Numbered from the stretch's first letter, positions 9,049 to 19,066 are shown. The stretch: 64,000 bases of DNA from an uncultured Lachnospiraceae bacterium (GCA_946557105.1 CAMNSZ010000002.1:62001-126000), one strand, 5' to 3'. Made by a program: numbers and translations. The notes: a model not told the origin generated them from the sequence alone.

Positions 9049-9459
9049 CTAACACCATTTGCCCGGAATTCTGAGGAAATAATCATTATTTTCTATAAAA
9101 CCTATCTTTTTGTAAAAATCCTTTGCTTTATCTGTCTGTACCGACCATTCCGAGCTTTCACAAGCGTTCCTGCATCTTTGCACCAGCTCTTTTCCGATAC
9201 CATATCCCTGAAACTTTGGCAAAACAGCCAAATCCAAAATAATAGAGCGAAAGTGTAAGTCACTGAGAACCCTTACGCAGCCCACTAATTTCCCGTCCAC
9301 CCATGCCGAAAATACAAATGTCGAATTCAGAAAACCTATATTAAAATTTTTCAGCATATCTGGTGTTGTTTGTGCCTTAGAAGTCCAACCTACCGCAAGA
9401 AACAGCTCATACAGCTCATCACAGGGTAAATCCTTTATGCTTTTATATTCTACATTCAT
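9049..9459 (-). CDS. GNAT-family N-acetyltransferase
   Basis: 136 residues; acetyl-CoA-dependent transferase of small molecules or amines. The acetyl-CoA loop is seen in LAVLPKFQGYGIGKELV (Q/R-x-x-G-x-G/A) after the strand FRSIILDLAV, and the C-terminal FYKKIGFIEN is the usual motif B. Compact size like the antibiotic/polyamine acetyltransferases, substrate unknown. Followed closely by the alpha/beta hydrolase. Confidence 0.85.
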   Translation of the reverse strand: MNVEYKSIKDLPCDELYELFLAVGWTSKAQTTPDMLKNFNIGFLNSTFVFSAWVDGKLVGCVRVLSDLHFRSIILDLAVLPKFQGYGIGKELVQRCRNACESSEWSVQTDKAKDFYKKIGFIENNDYFLRIPGKWC

Positions 9460-9483
9460 TTTTATAATAACCTCCTCACAAAT

Positions 9484-10152
9484 CTATGATTTCAGAAAAG
9501 CGGTATCCAGTACCTCTAATAAATTGCCCACAGAAATCACCCCCTCCGGAATCTGTCTGCCGCCGCGGTTGACCCAGACGGCGCTAATGCCCACGGCTGC
9601 GGCTCCTTCAATATCGCTGCCCAAGGAATCGCCGATATGCACCACTTGTTCGGCAGAAAATCCCGTACTGTTTAGCGCCAATTCAAACAACTCTTTTCTT
9701 GGCTTGTAAGATTTGGCGTCCTCACTTGTAAATATTTCCGCAGGCTCTAATCCGTGATAGGCAGCGGCATTTAAAATATCGGCCCTGTCAATATTTGATA
9801 CAATATAAACAGGCACCGGGCACAATGCAAGGAACTGTTTTGATTCTTCAAAAATAGGAGGCTTTATCCAGTGTTTAAACATCATTTCGCTTAATTTTTC
9901 CGCATTGGCAGATGAATGGAAGTATTGGATGGTTTTACTTAACGATTGGTATTCCAATTCTCTTTGCGTCTTAAAATTATTTCCATACGCCGCAAGAAAT
10001 GCCGTTTGGAACTCATTCCACCAATAAGAGCCTATCTCAGATTTATCTTTAACTGTGCCCGTATCAAATATTTCTTGGGAAACTTTTTGGATAACTTCTC
10101 CATCCTCGTGTACAACTGTACCATAAAAATCTATAAAAACTGCTTTTACCAT
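9484..10152 (-). CDS. HAD-superfamily hydrolase
   Basis: 222 residues. Motif I is FIDFYGTVVHED: the nucleophile Asp is present, but the second Asp usual in phosphatases (DxD) is Tyr, as in the haloacid-dehalogenase-like DxYGT subgroup. Motif II is in YIVSNID, motif III Lys in KSYKPRKELFE and motif IV HIGDSLGSDIEGA. C1-type helical cap between motifs. A phosphatase or dehalogenase of unknown substrate. 24 nt upstream of the GNAT gene on the same strand. Confidence 0.85.
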   Translation of the reverse strand: MVKAVFIDFYGTVVHEDGEVIQKVSQEIFDTGTVKDKSEIGSYWWNEFQTAFLAAYGNNFKTQRELEYQSLSKTIQYFHSSANAEKLSEMMFKHWIKPPIFEESKQFLALCPVPVYIVSNIDRADILNAAAYHGLEPAEIFTSEDAKSYKPRKELFELALNSTGFSAEQVVHIGDSLGSDIEGAAAVGISAVWVNRGGRQIPEGVISVGNLLEVLDTAFLKS

Positions 10153-10197
10153 TTAAAAATTCCCTTCCTCAATTTCTCAAGCATCTCCTATAACGGC

Positions 10198-10734
10198 TTA
10201 TGACATGAGGTATTCCTCTTTAAGTATAGCGTAATTCAGCCTGTCATGCATTTCTGCATTAAGATAGACGGACTTCCGTTCCCTTCCCTCCAGCGCAAAC
10301 CCGCATTTTTCAAGCGACCTTTGGGCGCCGATGTTTACATCTAATGTATTGGCGGTTATCCGTTCCAGCCCTAAATATTGAAAGCCATAATGCAGCATTA
10401 ATTTTAACGCCTGCTGTCCGTAACCCTTAGAACGATTCTCAAGCTTGGCAATTCCCATTCCTATGCTGCATTTCCGGTTGACCCTGTCAATATTCTGCAA
10501 AGCCACGTCGCCTATCACGCTGCCGTTGTTCAAAAAAATTCCCAGACGAACGTTTACATCTCCCTGAAGCTTTTGGATTTCATCAAACCAGCCTGCCGCC
10601 TTCTCATCCGAGTGACCGATATTCAATTCTTCCGTAGGATTGTCAAAATCATATTCAAAATCATTCCATAGAGCTTTGCAATGGTCGCGCTCCAAGAGCG
10701 CCAAGTAAATATCGTTTCCCTGTAATTTTAACAT
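10198..10734 (-). CDS. GNAT-family N-acetyltransferase (RimJ/RimL-like)
   Basis: 178 residues. Typical RimJ/RimL/SpeG layout: an N-terminal NDIYLALLERDHCKALWND, VIGDVALQNIDRVNRKCSIGMGI, the acetyl-CoA motif RSKGYGQQALKLMLHYGF, NIGAQRSLEKCGFALEG and a C-terminal DRLNYAILKEEY. Probably acetylates a protein N-terminus or a small amine; substrate not assignable. Transcribed toward the HAD gene with 45 nt between. Confidence 0.85.
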   Translation of the reverse strand: MLKLQGNDIYLALLERDHCKALWNDFEYDFDNPTEELNIGHSDEKAAGWFDEIQKLQGDVNVRLGIFLNNGSVIGDVALQNIDRVNRKCSIGMGIAKLENRSKGYGQQALKLMLHYGFQYLGLERITANTLDVNIGAQRSLEKCGFALEGRERKSVYLNAEMHDRLNYAILKEEYLMS

Positions 10735-10797
10735 ATGTCCTCCTTCTCCGATTTTTCTTGAGCTATTCAGAATTCAGGAATGCAGCTGCGCTCCACT

Positions 10798-11106
10798 TTA
10801 TCCAAGCATTTCAAGAGCCAACTCTTGTTTTTTCATCACTTTACCCTCATAAGTAATCTGAAAAGCCCTTGCATCCTCCCTTGCACGTATATAAGAAATC
10901 CTTCCGCTATTTTCAACAAACGCAGTTTCACTATCCATAGCCAATCCTGACAGACGTGTCTCTTTCAACATTTCGTCAAAGCTGTCTCTTCCCCCTTCAT
11001 TGTAATGAGGACAAAATGCAATATAGTCTTCCGCATCGCCGCTTGCTGGCCGCCATCCCGCTATGGGCAATGTGGTAATTATATCATCTATAAGGATTTT
11101 TAGCAA
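10798..11106 (-). CDS. Hypothetical protein, possibly a truncated gene
   Basis: 102 residues, family not recognised. The first codon would be TTG with no clear ribosome site; an in-frame TGA lies seven codons before it. The protein is acidic, without membrane segments or Cys clusters. The reading frame is intact and its composition looks coding, but lack of a start signal suggests either a remnant of a longer gene or a missed start. It sits 29 nt after the short-chain dehydrogenase stop. Confidence 0.35.
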   Translation of the reverse strand: MLKILIDDIITTLPIAGWRPASGDAEDYIAFCPHYNEGGRDSFDEMLKETRLSGLAMDSETAFVENSGRISYIRAREDARAFQITYEGKVMKKQELALEMLG

Positions 11107-11135
11107 ATTTGAAAGTGATAAAATTCATAGCTTAT

Positions 11136-11900
11136 TCACCCCTTCAACACTGTCATTGCCTTCAGCAGCGCTCCATGTGGCATAAGCTTTGCAAGCACAC
11201 CGAAAGCCTGAATGGGCAGGCTGCAGACGGACATGGCACGCTTACGGTAGGAATCCCGAAGAGCCAAAGAAACCACCCGTCCGGGCTTCACCATCGTGTA
11301 TTTTTTGATAGACAGGGTGGTTCCGGTTTTTTCCGCGATATCGAAAAACGGAGTGTCCACAGGGCCCGGACAAACTGCGGTGACATAAATACCCTTTCCC
11401 TTTAATTCTTCCCTCAAGGCTCTGGAAAAGCTAAGCACATAGGACTTCGTCGCCGCATAAACCGCAAAATCAAGCTGCGGAAGAAACGCGGCGCTTGAGG
11501 CCAGCTGAATGATACGACTGTTTTTCTGCATATATGGTATGATTCGGTGCGTAATATTGGTAAGAGCCTCGCAGTTTAACCGAATCATGCCAAGCGCCTC
11601 CTCCCTGTCCTGTCCGGCAAAAGGGCCCATTAACCCATATCCGGCACAGTTTATCAGCATACAGACCTTTGCCTCCTTCTCCGTAAGCGTGTCCTCCAAG
11701 CGCTCTAACTGGGCGTCCTTGGTTATATCCATAGCAAGGATTCTGGTGGAATGCTTCATCTCCTTTGCAAGCTCCTTCAGCCTGTCCTTGCTTCTGGCAA
11801 TCAGCCAAAACTCATCTATATTGGTAAAATACTCATCCATTTGAAGGGCAAATTCCCTGCCGATACCGGAGGAGGCTCCGGTAATAATCACAATTTTCAT
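11136..11900 (-). CDS. Short-chain dehydrogenase/reductase (SDR)
   Basis: About 254 residues, classical SDR NAD(P)-dependent oxidoreductase. Cofactor loop TGASSGIGREFALQMD, NAG-type motif INCAGYGLMG, catalytic Ser in IIQLASSAAFLP and YAATKSYVLSFSRALREEL (YxxxK). PGPVDTPFF follows as usual. The ATG at 11900 begins MKIVIITGASSG, the normal start, so the upstream frame to 11969 is discarded. Substrate unknown; the class includes ketone and polyol reductases. Confidence 0.9.
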   Translation of the reverse strand: MKIVIITGASSGIGREFALQMDEYFTNIDEFWLIARSKDRLKELAKEMKHSTRILAMDITKDAQLERLEDTLTEKEAKVCMLINCAGYGLMGPFAGQDREEALGMIRLNCEALTNITHRIIPYMQKNSRIIQLASSAAFLPQLDFAVYAATKSYVLSFSRALREELKGKGIYVTAVCPGPVDTPFFDIAEKTGTTLSIKKYTMVKPGRVVSLALRDSYRKRAMSVCSLPIQAFGVLAKLMPHGALLKAMTVLKG

Positions 11901-12070
11901 AGATTCCCTCTTTTCTGCGCTGCTGTTTTGTATATATGAAGTTTGATCGCAGCGCGGACACAAACCCACAATATATCATAATTTCGTGCGTTTCAGAGCA
12001 CCTTAAGTCAGAATTGAAAACACGCCCTTTCGTTTCAAAATTTACCATCCTTAAGGTATAGTTCATTTTT

Positions 12071-13990
12071 TCAGCCCTTCTTCTTGTGTATGTTCCGAAT
12101 TGTCTTTTTCTTGCAGGGATACTCTTTTTCCCGGAGATTTGCTGATTTTTGTCTACTGTTGCCTTTATAGGATGCATACTTCTCTCCTGCAATCCTTTTG
12201 GGGCGTATAAGACATTTTTTGTCAAAGCCAATTAAGTCCGTTCGCCCCGCCTTTGTAAGCGCTTCATATACGAGATCATAATTCTTAGGATTCCGGTACT
12301 GGATAAGCGCGCGCTGCATAGCCTTCTCATGGGGATTGCGGCATACATAGACATGCTTCATATCTCTCGGGTCAAGCCCTGTATAGTACATAACCGTGGA
12401 CAGAGTAGAGGGCGTCGGATAAAAATCCTGCACCTGTTCGGGCATATAGCCCAAATCTCTTAAGTATTCCGCCAGCTCTATCGCTTCCTTCAGTGTGGAG
12501 CCCGGATGCGAGCTCATTAGGTAAGGAACAAGAAACTGGTTTTTGCATAGTTCTCGGTTCAGCTTATTGTACTTTGCCACAAAGCGCTGGTACACGGAAT
12601 TCTTTGGTTTTCCCAAAAGCCGCAGTACGGAATCGGAAATATGCTCCGGCGCCACCTTAAGCTGTCCGCTCACATGATGCTCCACAAGCTCCTTAAAAAA
12701 AGTACCATCGGCATCCTCTAAAAGGTAATCAAAGCGTATACCGGAACGTATAAACACCTTTTTCACTCCCGGAAGAGCGCGCAGCTTCCTTAGAAGCGCC
12801 AGATAATCCGAGTGGTCGGCTTTCAGGTTTCGGCAGGGCTCAGGAAAAAGGCACTGTTTGTTTTTACATACTCCGTGAGTAAGCTGTTTTTCGCAGGAGG
12901 GCTGCCTGAAATTGGCGGTGGGACCTCCTACATCATGGATATACCCCTTGAAATCAGGGTCTTTTATTAAAAGCGCTGCCTCCCTTAAAATGGATTCATG
13001 GCTTCGTACCTGAATTGTTCTGCCCTGATGAAAGGTAAGGGCACAGAAGCTGCAGCCCCCAAAGCACCCTCTGTTGCTTATCAGGGAGAATTTTATTTCT
13101 GCTATCGCGGGTACCCCGCCCTTCTCCTCATAAGAAGGATGATAGGTACGCATATAGGGAAGGTCGTATACCGCATCCATCTCCTGCGTTGTGAGGGGCG
13201 GCTGCGGCGGATTCTGCACCACATAAACGCCGCCCGGATAAGGCTCTATTAGCGGTTTGCCGGTACAGAAATCCGTATTTTGATATTGGACGAAAAAGCT
13301 TTCGGCATATTTAGCCTTATCCGCCTTCATCTCCTCGTAGGAGGGAAGTAAAATTCCCTCATATATACCGGAAATATCCTTTGTCTTATAAACCGTTCCT
13401 TGAATAAAGGATATATCCCTCACCGAAATACCGCTGTTTAAGGCGTCCGCTATTTCCACAATAGACTTCTCTCCCATTCCGTAGGAAATCAAATCCGCCT
13501 GACTGTCCAAGAGAACGGAGCGTTTAAAGCTGTCCGTCCAATAATCATAATGCGCCATCCTTCTCAGGCTTGCCTCAATACCGCCGATAATAATAGGCGT
13601 TTCGCGATATGTTTTACGAATCAGATTGCCGTAGACAACCGTGGCGTGGTCAGGGCGAAGCCCCGTTTTTCCCCCGGGTGTATAAGCGTCCGCGGCCCGT
13701 CGTTTTTTGGAGACAGAATAGTGATTTACGCAGCTGTCCATATTGCCCGCCGCAACGAGGAATGCAAGGCGAGGCTTTCCCAAAACGGCGATACCCTCCT
13801 CATCCCTCCAATCGGGCTGGGAAATAATTCCCACACTATAACCATGCGCCTCCAAAATTCTGCTGATAATGGCATGACCGAAGGACGGATGATCCACATA
13901 GGCGTCACCGATAACATATACAAAATCCAGCTGCCGTATTCCAAGAGCTGACATATCCTCCCTCGAAACAGGCAAAAATCCATTACACAA
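12071..13990 (-). CDS. YgiQ-family radical SAM protein
   Basis: 639 residues. Radical SAM core with cluster motif CFGGCSFC in [16 protein letters not shown], an N-terminal B12-binding-like region ([23 protein letters not shown]) and a C-terminal DUF3362-like tail rich in Lys/Arg. Length matches the UPF0313/YgiQ family, whose reaction is unknown. The start is a TTG at 13990 with GAGGG 9 nt upstream, giving (M)CNGFLPVS, the family N-terminus; the ATG at 13954 is the alternative. The HAD gene ends 5 nt upstream, so they are co-transcribed. Confidence 0.9.
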   Translation of the reverse strand: MCNGFLPVSREDMSALGIRQLDFVYVIGDAYVDHPSFGHAIISRILEAHGYSVGIISQPDWRDEEGIAVLGKPRLAFLVAAGNMDSCVNHYSVSKKRRAADAYTPGGKTGLRPDHATVVYGNLIRKTYRETPIIIGGIEASLRRMAHYDYWTDSFKRSVLLDSQADLISYGMGEKSIVEIADALNSGISVRDISFIQGTVYKTKDISGIYEGILLPSYEEMKADKAKYAESFFVQYQNTDFCTGKPLIEPYPGGVYVVQNPPQPPLTTQEMDAVYDLPYMRTYHPSYEEKGGVPAIAEIKFSLISNRGCFGGCSFCALTFHQGRTIQVRSHESILREAALLIKDPDFKGYIHDVGGPTANFRQPSCEKQLTHGVCKNKQCLFPEPCRNLKADHSDYLALLRKLRALPGVKKVFIRSGIRFDYLLEDADGTFFKELVEHHVSGQLKVAPEHISDSVLRLLGKPKNSVYQRFVAKYNKLNRELCKNQFLVPYLMSSHPGSTLKEAIELAEYLRDLGYMPEQVQDFYPTPSTLSTVMYYTGLDPRDMKHVYVCRNPHEKAMQRALIQYRNPKNYDLVYEALTKAGRTDLIGFDKKCLIRPKRIAGEKYASYKGNSRQKSANLREKEYPCKKKTIRNIHKKKG

Positions 13991-13995
13991 AATGA

Positions 13996-14697
13996 TTAAC
14001 CCTCGCTTCCGAAACCGTAAAAATCTTCAATATAATAATCCGATAACTCTATTTTAGCCTTCCTGCACGAAACAGAATATTCATCCTCCACCGCGCAGAC
14101 CTCCATTCCCGCATTCTTGCCTGCCTGTATTCCGGGAATAATATCTTCAAATACAAGACATCGCCCGGGAGGTACAGAGAGCCTTTCCGCCACGGCAAGA
14201 TAAATATCAGGAGCAGGCTTTCCTTTGTTGACGTCACAGCCCGTCATAATACAGGAAAAGTAATCCCTAAGCTTATGTACCTTTGCCACATTTTCCACTA
14301 ACTCCCTTGAATTGCTGGTAGCAATACCCAGCTTGATATCCCGCCTTTTACACTCATTCAAAAATTCGGGTATCCCCGGCTTAAGAGGAACCTCGTTCAT
14401 ATATTTATCCCATGCCATTCTGTTCCAGTCCTCTTTCATCCGTTCAATGGAATCCGGGATAGGAAAACGCTTTTTAAAATAATCGGCCGTCTCGCTAAAG
14501 CTCATACCCTCAATTCTAGACTGCAAGTCCTCCGGCAGAGGGATTCCGAACCTGCCCAAATATTCTATATCAATCTCCCTCCACATCCACATGGAATCCA
14601 CAAGAGAACCGTCCAAATCAAATATTACTGCCTTTTTTCCGTGAAGCATTTTTCTTTTATTGCTTTTATCCGTAAATTTCTTATTTTCTATACTCAT
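13996..14697 (-). CDS. HAD-superfamily hydrolase, beta-phosphoglucomutase-like
   Basis: 233 residues. Canonical HAD motifs: [11 protein letters not shown] (nucleophile and acid/base Asp), [26 protein letters not shown], and [16 protein letters not shown] with the two acidic residues. A helical cap follows motif I. Phosphatase or phosphomutase; substrate unknown. Its ATG overlaps the 3' end of the rsuA-like gene by 17 nt and is preceded there by GAGGTGG, which favours coupled translation; an internal ATG at 14649 is a weaker candidate. Confidence 0.85.
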   Translation of the reverse strand: MSIENKKFTDKSNKRKMLHGKKAVIFDLDGSLVDSMWMWREIDIEYLGRFGIPLPEDLQSRIEGMSFSETADYFKKRFPIPDSIERMKEDWNRMAWDKYMNEVPLKPGIPEFLNECKRRDIKLGIATSNSRELVENVAKVHKLRDYFSCIMTGCDVNKGKPAPDIYLAVAERLSVPPGRCLVFEDIIPGIQAGKNAGMEVCAVEDEYSVSCRKAKIELSDYYIEDFYGFGSEG

Positions 14698-15385
14698 ATA
14701 ATAGTGCCACCTCTTGTTCCGTCAATTCCCTGTACGCTCCGGCGGGAAGCTTTTCGTCTAAAGAAAGCGGGCCGAAGGAAAGTCGCTTTAGCGTAAGAAC
14801 CCGGTTGTCCACCGCCTGAAGCATCCGCTTTACCTGATGAAATTTCCCCTCCCGTATAGTGAGAGTGATCTGACTGTCGGATAAGATTTCTACCCTTGCC
14901 GGCAGAGTCCGTCTATCCTCGCCTATATCCACCCCCTGCTCCAAGGCTTCCGCCTGTCCGGGCAAAAGCGGCTTTTCAATCCCTACCAGATAGGTCTTAT
15001 TCACATGTCTTTTGGGAGAAAGCATGGCGTGGGCAAGCTCTCCGTCATTGGTGATCAGAAGAAGGCCCTCCGTATCCTTATCCAGACGCCCCACAGGAAA
15101 CAGCTCCTTCTTTTGCGCCAAGGTAATTAGATCTAATACCGTCTTGCAGGTATTATCCCGGGTAGCGCTCACCACCCCCGCCGGTTTGTTCAACATATAA
15201 TAGACAAAGCGCTTATAAAAAAGAGCTTCTCCCCGTAAGGCAATCCTGTCCTTATTTGCATCTATCTTCTGCTCCGGCTTTATCGCCGGCAGGGAATTAA
15301 CGGTTACAAGCCCCTTTCGGATATACTCCTTTACCTGACTGCGGCTTCCGATATTTAATTCACATAAAAATTTGTCCAAACGCAT
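14681..15385 (-). CDS. RsuA-family 16S rRNA pseudouridine synthase
   Basis: 234 residues: N-terminal S4 domain (MRLDKFLCELNIGSRSQVKEYI) followed by the RsuA/RluB catalytic domain with VGRLDKDTEGLLLITNDGELAH (catalytic Asp in GRLDxxTxG) and REGKFHQVKRML. Makes a pseudouridine in rRNA, by family likely 16S position 516 or a 23S equivalent. Forms a translationally coupled unit with the HAD gene downstream; the divergent ylbJ-like gene starts 51 nt away. Confidence 0.9.
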   Translation of the reverse strand: MRLDKFLCELNIGSRSQVKEYIRKGLVTVNSLPAIKPEQKIDANKDRIALRGEALFYKRFVYYMLNKPAGVVSATRDNTCKTVLDLITLAQKKELFPVGRLDKDTEGLLLITNDGELAHAMLSPKRHVNKTYLVGIEKPLLPGQAEALEQGVDIGEDRRTLPARVEILSDSQITLTIREGKFHQVKRMLQAVDNRVLTLKRLSFGPLSLDEKLPAGAYRELTEQEVALLYEYRK

Positions 15386-15436
15386 GAAAAATTAGCCAAC
15401 CTCATATATTAGTGAAAAGAAAAGCATGCTCAAGCA

Positions 15437-16399
15437 ATGAAACGACTATCTATAAAAATCCTTTATACCATTTTCTTTATTATACTTACGATTTGTATTT
15501 TGACCCATTCCCAGATAAGCCTATACTATGCATTTAACGGTTTGGAGCTTTGGTATACAAAAATGATACCTGCCCTGCTTCCGTTTATGATTCTGTCCGG
15601 TATCATGGTGCGCCTTCATCTGACGGAAAGCTTTTCCACCGTACTCTACCCTATTGTGCGTCCTGTATTCCGGGTCTCAAAAAATGTGTGCTACGCCATG
15701 ATTATGGGCTTCCTGTGCGGTTTTCCCATGGGTGCAAAAACGGTTTACGAATTATATTCCAGACAAATGATAAGCAGGCGGGAGGCTGAGTATCTCCTTG
15801 CTTTTAACAACAATATAGGACCTGTCTATTTCTGTAGCTTTGTTCTTCCACTTTTGCATAGACGAATGGTGCTGCCCTATGTGTTCGGTATGTACGGTAT
15901 ACCTCTTATATACGGCTTATTCCTGCGCTACAGCCTTTTTCGCGACCTGACGGCGCGCCCTCCCTTTATCGGCTCCCAAGCATCTAAAACCGCCGGCGGT
16001 AAAGTTTCTGCCCCTGCGGGCTCGGGAAGCCTTTTATACGAGATAGACGATGCGATTCAGGGCGCCGTGCAAAGCATTTTAAGCTTGGGCGGTTACATGA
16101 TTCTTTTTAATCTCCTGAATGTACTGCCCCACATTCTACATAACGGTCCCGCCGTTTTACTGGCGCCATTATTTGAAATTACGGGAGGAATCAGCATGTT
16201 AAAGCAGCGGCTTCCGCTGTATACGCTTTTACTTTTACCCTTTGGGGGCTTTTCCTGCATTGCGCAGACCTACAGCTGCATAAAAAACACTCCACTGTCT
16301 ATCAGCAGCTATACCTTACATAAAATCGCCCTAATGCTGCTCACGGCTGTGTATTATCTGGGCTGGCTGCTTTTCTTTCCCGAGTCCTTTATGCGCTGA
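15437..16399 (+). CDS. ylbJ: YlbJ-like sporulation/nucleoside-recognition membrane protein
   Basis: 320 residues, about eight hydrophobic segments. The pattern ALLPFMILSGIM, then MIMGFLCGFPMGAKTV (Gate/nucleoside-recognition motif), FNNNIGPVYF and a C-terminal GGFSCIAQTYSC is that of the YlbJ family; in Bacillus YlbJ is a sigma-E-dependent sporulation membrane protein. No clear ribosome site precedes the ATG at 15437. Its last 46 bases overlap the 3' end of the convergent amidase gene. Function in this organism inferred from family only. Confidence 0.8.
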   Translation: MKRLSIKILYTIFFIILTICILTHSQISLYYAFNGLELWYTKMIPALLPFMILSGIMVRLHLTESFSTVLYPIVRPVFRVSKNVCYAMIMGFLCGFPMGAKTVYELYSRQMISRREAEYLLAFNNNIGPVYFCSFVLPLLHRRMVLPYVFGMYGIPLIYGLFLRYSLFRDLTARPPFIGSQASKTAGGKVSAPAGSGSLLYEIDDAIQGAVQSILSLGGYMILFNLLNVLPHILHNGPAVLLAPLFEITGGISMLKQRLPLYTLLLLPFGGFSCIAQTYSCIKNTPLSISSYTLHKIALMLLTAVYYLGWLLFFPESFMR

Positions 16400-17796
16400 A
16401 AACGTTTCTTTTTACGCCTGCGATAGCTTATGCTTTGGGAAATCAGTATAACGATAAACAGAATAAGCACAAAAATAAGGCATATTTTTAAAAAGCTTAA
16501 GAAGCTCGGCTCATCCGGTTCCTTTTCCTTTGCGCCTGCGTTTGCCGGCAGAAAGGTTTGGGTTCCGGGAAGATTTTTTTCTTCCTTAGCGGAATCCAAA
16601 ACGTTTTTAGTGTCGCCGCCGTTTAGCGCGCCTTTGTTTTCCTCCTGCTTTGCATCCTCCCCGTAACGGAAAATTTCGGAGATGAGAAGCGGCTTACTCT
16701 CCGTGCAGACATCAAACATATTGTAGGCGCGCACAATAATATTTGCCTGTGTTCCCGACGGAATCTGTATATCCAGAGTAAATATATCCTGATAGCTTCC
16801 TGCTAAGGCATTGCTCTCTGGCCACGGCTGCAGAGAGCTGTAGGTCACCCCCGAATCAATACTGTAATCATAGTAAATCAGCGGGCTGTCATAATCCGCC
16901 GCCGTCACCTGAACGGAAACGGTTCCCGTTTCTTCTTTTGTAGCCATAAGCTTAAGCGTGCATATATCAGGAGGAGTTTCGTCCTTCAAGGAGCTTTGGA
17001 CACAAACCCTCTCGTCCGCCTTTGCAAGCCCTTGAGCGTTATCACTGTAATCCACGCCCAAGACGGAACTTTTTAATCCGAAATATTTTGCTACGGAAAG
17101 TGCGTCTGCCCTTCCAAATGCAATCAAGTCCTCCTCCTCGTCGCAAAAGGAAACATCCCTTGCTTCGTCCACATGGCAATGCTCAATAATTACTGCCGGA
17201 ACAGACAACGCCACTGATTCCCTGATAATTCCATAATAATCCGTTCCCCTGTCATTCAGTCTTGTCTTGACGCCTCTTAAAAAAAGACCCATATCCTGCA
17301 TTGTAAGCAGCTGTTCACAGCCAAACTGATAGCCGTAGGCATTATAGGGAGGCTCGGCCGATATCCAAACCTCGGTACCGAACAAATTATGATTTACCGA
17401 GGCATTGTAATGTATGCTGAAGAGAAAATCCGCATTTACCGCAGCGGCAAGCTCCGCCCTTGCCTTCAACGTCAAATCAATATCCTCCGTGCGGGTCATA
17501 TAAACCTCCACATTGTCATAAAGACAAAGCTCATCATACATCGCCTGCGCGGTTTTTAAGGTCATGGACTTTTCCTGAAAACCATTTTCTATGGTTCCCT
17601 CATTTTCCCCACCATGACCGGGATCAATTACAATCACAACCTTATCGTTCAAGGGCTGTACCCGCGGCGCCGCCAATACCGGAATATCCCATACAAGCCA
17701 TACGCTCAAAAGTGCACAAAACAAAAGCGCCAGTAATCTTGCCGTTGCAATATGCTGTTTTATGTTCTTTAAATTAAATAAAATAATCTGAATCAC
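16354..17796 (-). CDS. N-acetylmuramoyl-L-alanine amidase with C-terminal membrane anchor
   Basis: 480 residues. N-terminal hydrophobic segment (about 20-42, signal or anchor), then Amidase_3 domain with Zn ligands and catalytic Glu in VIDPGHGGENEG, GFQEKSM, FSIHYNAS and VIIEHCHVDE. A central region of beta-type character follows, then a charged linker and a second membrane helix at about 439-458 ending in SYRRRKKKRF. It cleaves the amide bond between muramic acid and the stem peptide. The start is GTG. The C-terminal anchor is unusual for secreted amidases and implies action close to the membrane. Upstream lies a 13-bp hairpin. Confidence 0.9.
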   Translation of the reverse strand: MIQIILFNLKNIKQHIATARLLALLFCALLSVWLVWDIPVLAAPRVQPLNDKVVIVIDPGHGGENEGTIENGFQEKSMTLKTAQAMYDELCLYDNVEVYMTRTEDIDLTLKARAELAAAVNADFLFSIHYNASVNHNLFGTEVWISAEPPYNAYGYQFGCEQLLTMQDMGLFLRGVKTRLNDRGTDYYGIIRESVALSVPAVIIEHCHVDEARDVSFCDEEEDLIAFGRADALSVAKYFGLKSSVLGVDYSDNAQGLAKADERVCVQSSLKDETPPDICTLKLMATKEETGTVSVQVTAADYDSPLIYYDYSIDSGVTYSSLQPWPESNALAGSYQDIFTLDIQIPSGTQANIIVRAYNMFDVCTESKPLLISEIFRYGEDAKQEENKGALNGGDTKNVLDSAKEEKNLPGTQTFLPANAGAKEKEPDEPSFLSFLKICLIFVLILFIVILISQSISYRRRKKKRFQRIKDSGKKSSQPR

Positions 17797-17812
17797 TACT
17801 CCTATTGAAACA

Positions 17813-17842
17813 CAAACCAGCTTTCTTTTGAAAACTGGTTTG
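17813..17842 (-). terminator. Hairpin between the coiled-coil gene and the amidase
   Basis: CAAACCAG plus TTTTC pairs with GAAAG plus CTGGTTTG around an AAAA loop (13 bp, one G-U). It follows the stop at 17858 on the minus strand; the tail TGTTTCAAT is only mildly U-rich, so it may be a weak terminator or processing hairpin. Confidence 0.5.
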
Positions 17843-17857
17843 CCGTTTATCTCTATT

Positions 17858-18463
17858 CTATGAAATGATATTTAATTTGTCGGACCCCGCCGCTCCACTG
17901 TCTAAATCAGTTACCTCTATGTCCTCAGCCGGATGGAGCTCGTTGCGGTTGGACTGGATAATATCCTTATACTGATTCAATGAACCGATTAAGCTATCAT
18001 AGTTGGACATTGCCGACTGTGTGGAAGCAACAATAATATTTTCCAAATGAGCCAGCATATCGTCCATATATTGCATTGCGGCGGCGCGCACATTATTTGC
18101 CTCCATGGTGGCATTGTCCAGAATCTCCTGAGCCTGACGGCTTGCCATAGTGACAACCTCATTTGCCTGCGCATATGCCTGCTGCATAATTTCATGCTCA
18201 TTGATCAGCTGATTGGTATGCACTGTTGCTTCATTGATCAAAGCCTCCGCCTTGGAGCGCGCGTCCTCTAAAATTGCTTCCTTATTGCTGATTATTTTTT
18301 GATAACGCTTAATCTCATCAGGCGTTTTCATACGCAGCTCACGCAAAAGCTCATCCATCATATCCTTGTTTACAATAATTTCTGTATTGGACATAAATTT
18401 GGGCTTACAGCTCTCGACATACTCTTCTATCTCATCGATCAATTGCTCAATTCTGCTACTCAT
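17858..18463 (-). CDS. Coiled-coil protein (ATP synthase subunit H/DivIVA-like)
   Basis: 201 residues, mostly helical: MSSRIEQLIDEIEEYVES then long heptad-like helices (KRYQKIISNKEAILEDARSKAEAL, ASRQAQEILDNATMEANN). No membrane segment or catalytic motif. Proteins of this type sit next to coaD in many Clostridia and are named after V-type ATPase subunit H or DivIVA on weak similarity; the role is unknown. It begins 12 nt after coaD, so it is in the parE-parC-rsmD-coaD transcription unit or its continuation. Confidence 0.7.
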   Translation of the reverse strand: MSSRIEQLIDEIEEYVESCKPKFMSNTEIIVNKDMMDELLRELRMKTPDEIKRYQKIISNKEAILEDARSKAEALINEATVHTNQLINEHEIMQQAYAQANEVVTMASRQAQEILDNATMEANNVRAAAMQYMDDMLAHLENIIVASTQSAMSNYDSLIGSLNQYKDIIQSNRNELHPAEDIEVTDLDSGAAGSDKLNIIS

Positions 18464-18475
18464 TTAGAAATCTCC

Positions 18476-18970
18476 TTATGTTAGATGCTTTAAATTATAC
18501 TTCTCGTAAATCAGCTTTGCAACAAAATCAGGCACACATTGGCTGATATCACCGCCAAAGCTGGCAATTTCTTTAACACTGGAAGAACTTAAATAGGCAT
18601 ATTCCAAGCTGGTAGTTAAAAAGACCGTATCAAGCCGCCCCTCCGAAAGCTTTTTGTTGGTCTGGGCAATCTGCAGCTCATACTCAAAATCCGTTATGGC
18701 GCGCAATCCCCTCACGGCAATATGTAATTCGTTTTCGGCGGCATAATTAATCAAAAGGCCGCTAAAGCTGTCCACCTGTACATTAGGAATATTCTTTGTA
18801 GCCTCTCTTAGTATATTAACACGTTCGTCCACAGAAAACAACGGTGTCTTTTCTTTATTGTTGAGGACACTAACGGTTAATTCGTCAAAAATTTCGGCAG
18901 CACGTTTAATTATGTCCAAGTGTCCGAATGTTACAGGGTCAAAGCTGCCGGGGTATACTGCTCTTTTCAT
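18476..18970 (-). CDS. coaD: Phosphopantetheine adenylyltransferase
   Basis: CoaD makes dephospho-CoA from 4'-phosphopantetheine and ATP, the penultimate step of coenzyme A synthesis. About 164 residues. Nucleotidyltransferase motifs [14 protein letters not shown] (T/HxGH) and [16 protein letters not shown] are intact, as is [13 protein letters not shown]. Start at 18970 ([12 protein letters not shown]); the frame to 18991 adds residues not found in the family. Common neighbour order rsmD-coaD is kept. Confidence 0.96.
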   Translation of the reverse strand: MKRAVYPGSFDPVTFGHLDIIKRAAEIFDELTVSVLNNKEKTPLFSVDERVNILREATKNIPNVQVDSFSGLLINYAAENELHIAVRGLRAITDFEYELQIAQTNKKLSEGRLDTVFLTTSLEYAYLSSSSVKEIASFGGDISQCVPDFVAKLIYEKYNLKHLT

Positions 18971-19038
18971 ATACTCGCTCCATCTGCGCAAATAACCGCG
19001 CCCGTGAAAAAATTTAACAAAGAACCCTCTCTTTCAAG

Positions 19039-19066
19039 CAAAATCCCTGATTATGCAGGGATTTTG
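19039..19066 (-). terminator. Hairpin overlapping the rsmD stop codon
   Basis: CAAAATCCCTG and CAGGGATTTTG form a perfect 11-bp stem; the rsmD stop codon (19051-19053) is inside the 6-nt loop. Tail not U-rich beyond the stem, so it may be an attenuating or processing site between rsmD and coaD. Confidence 0.45.
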
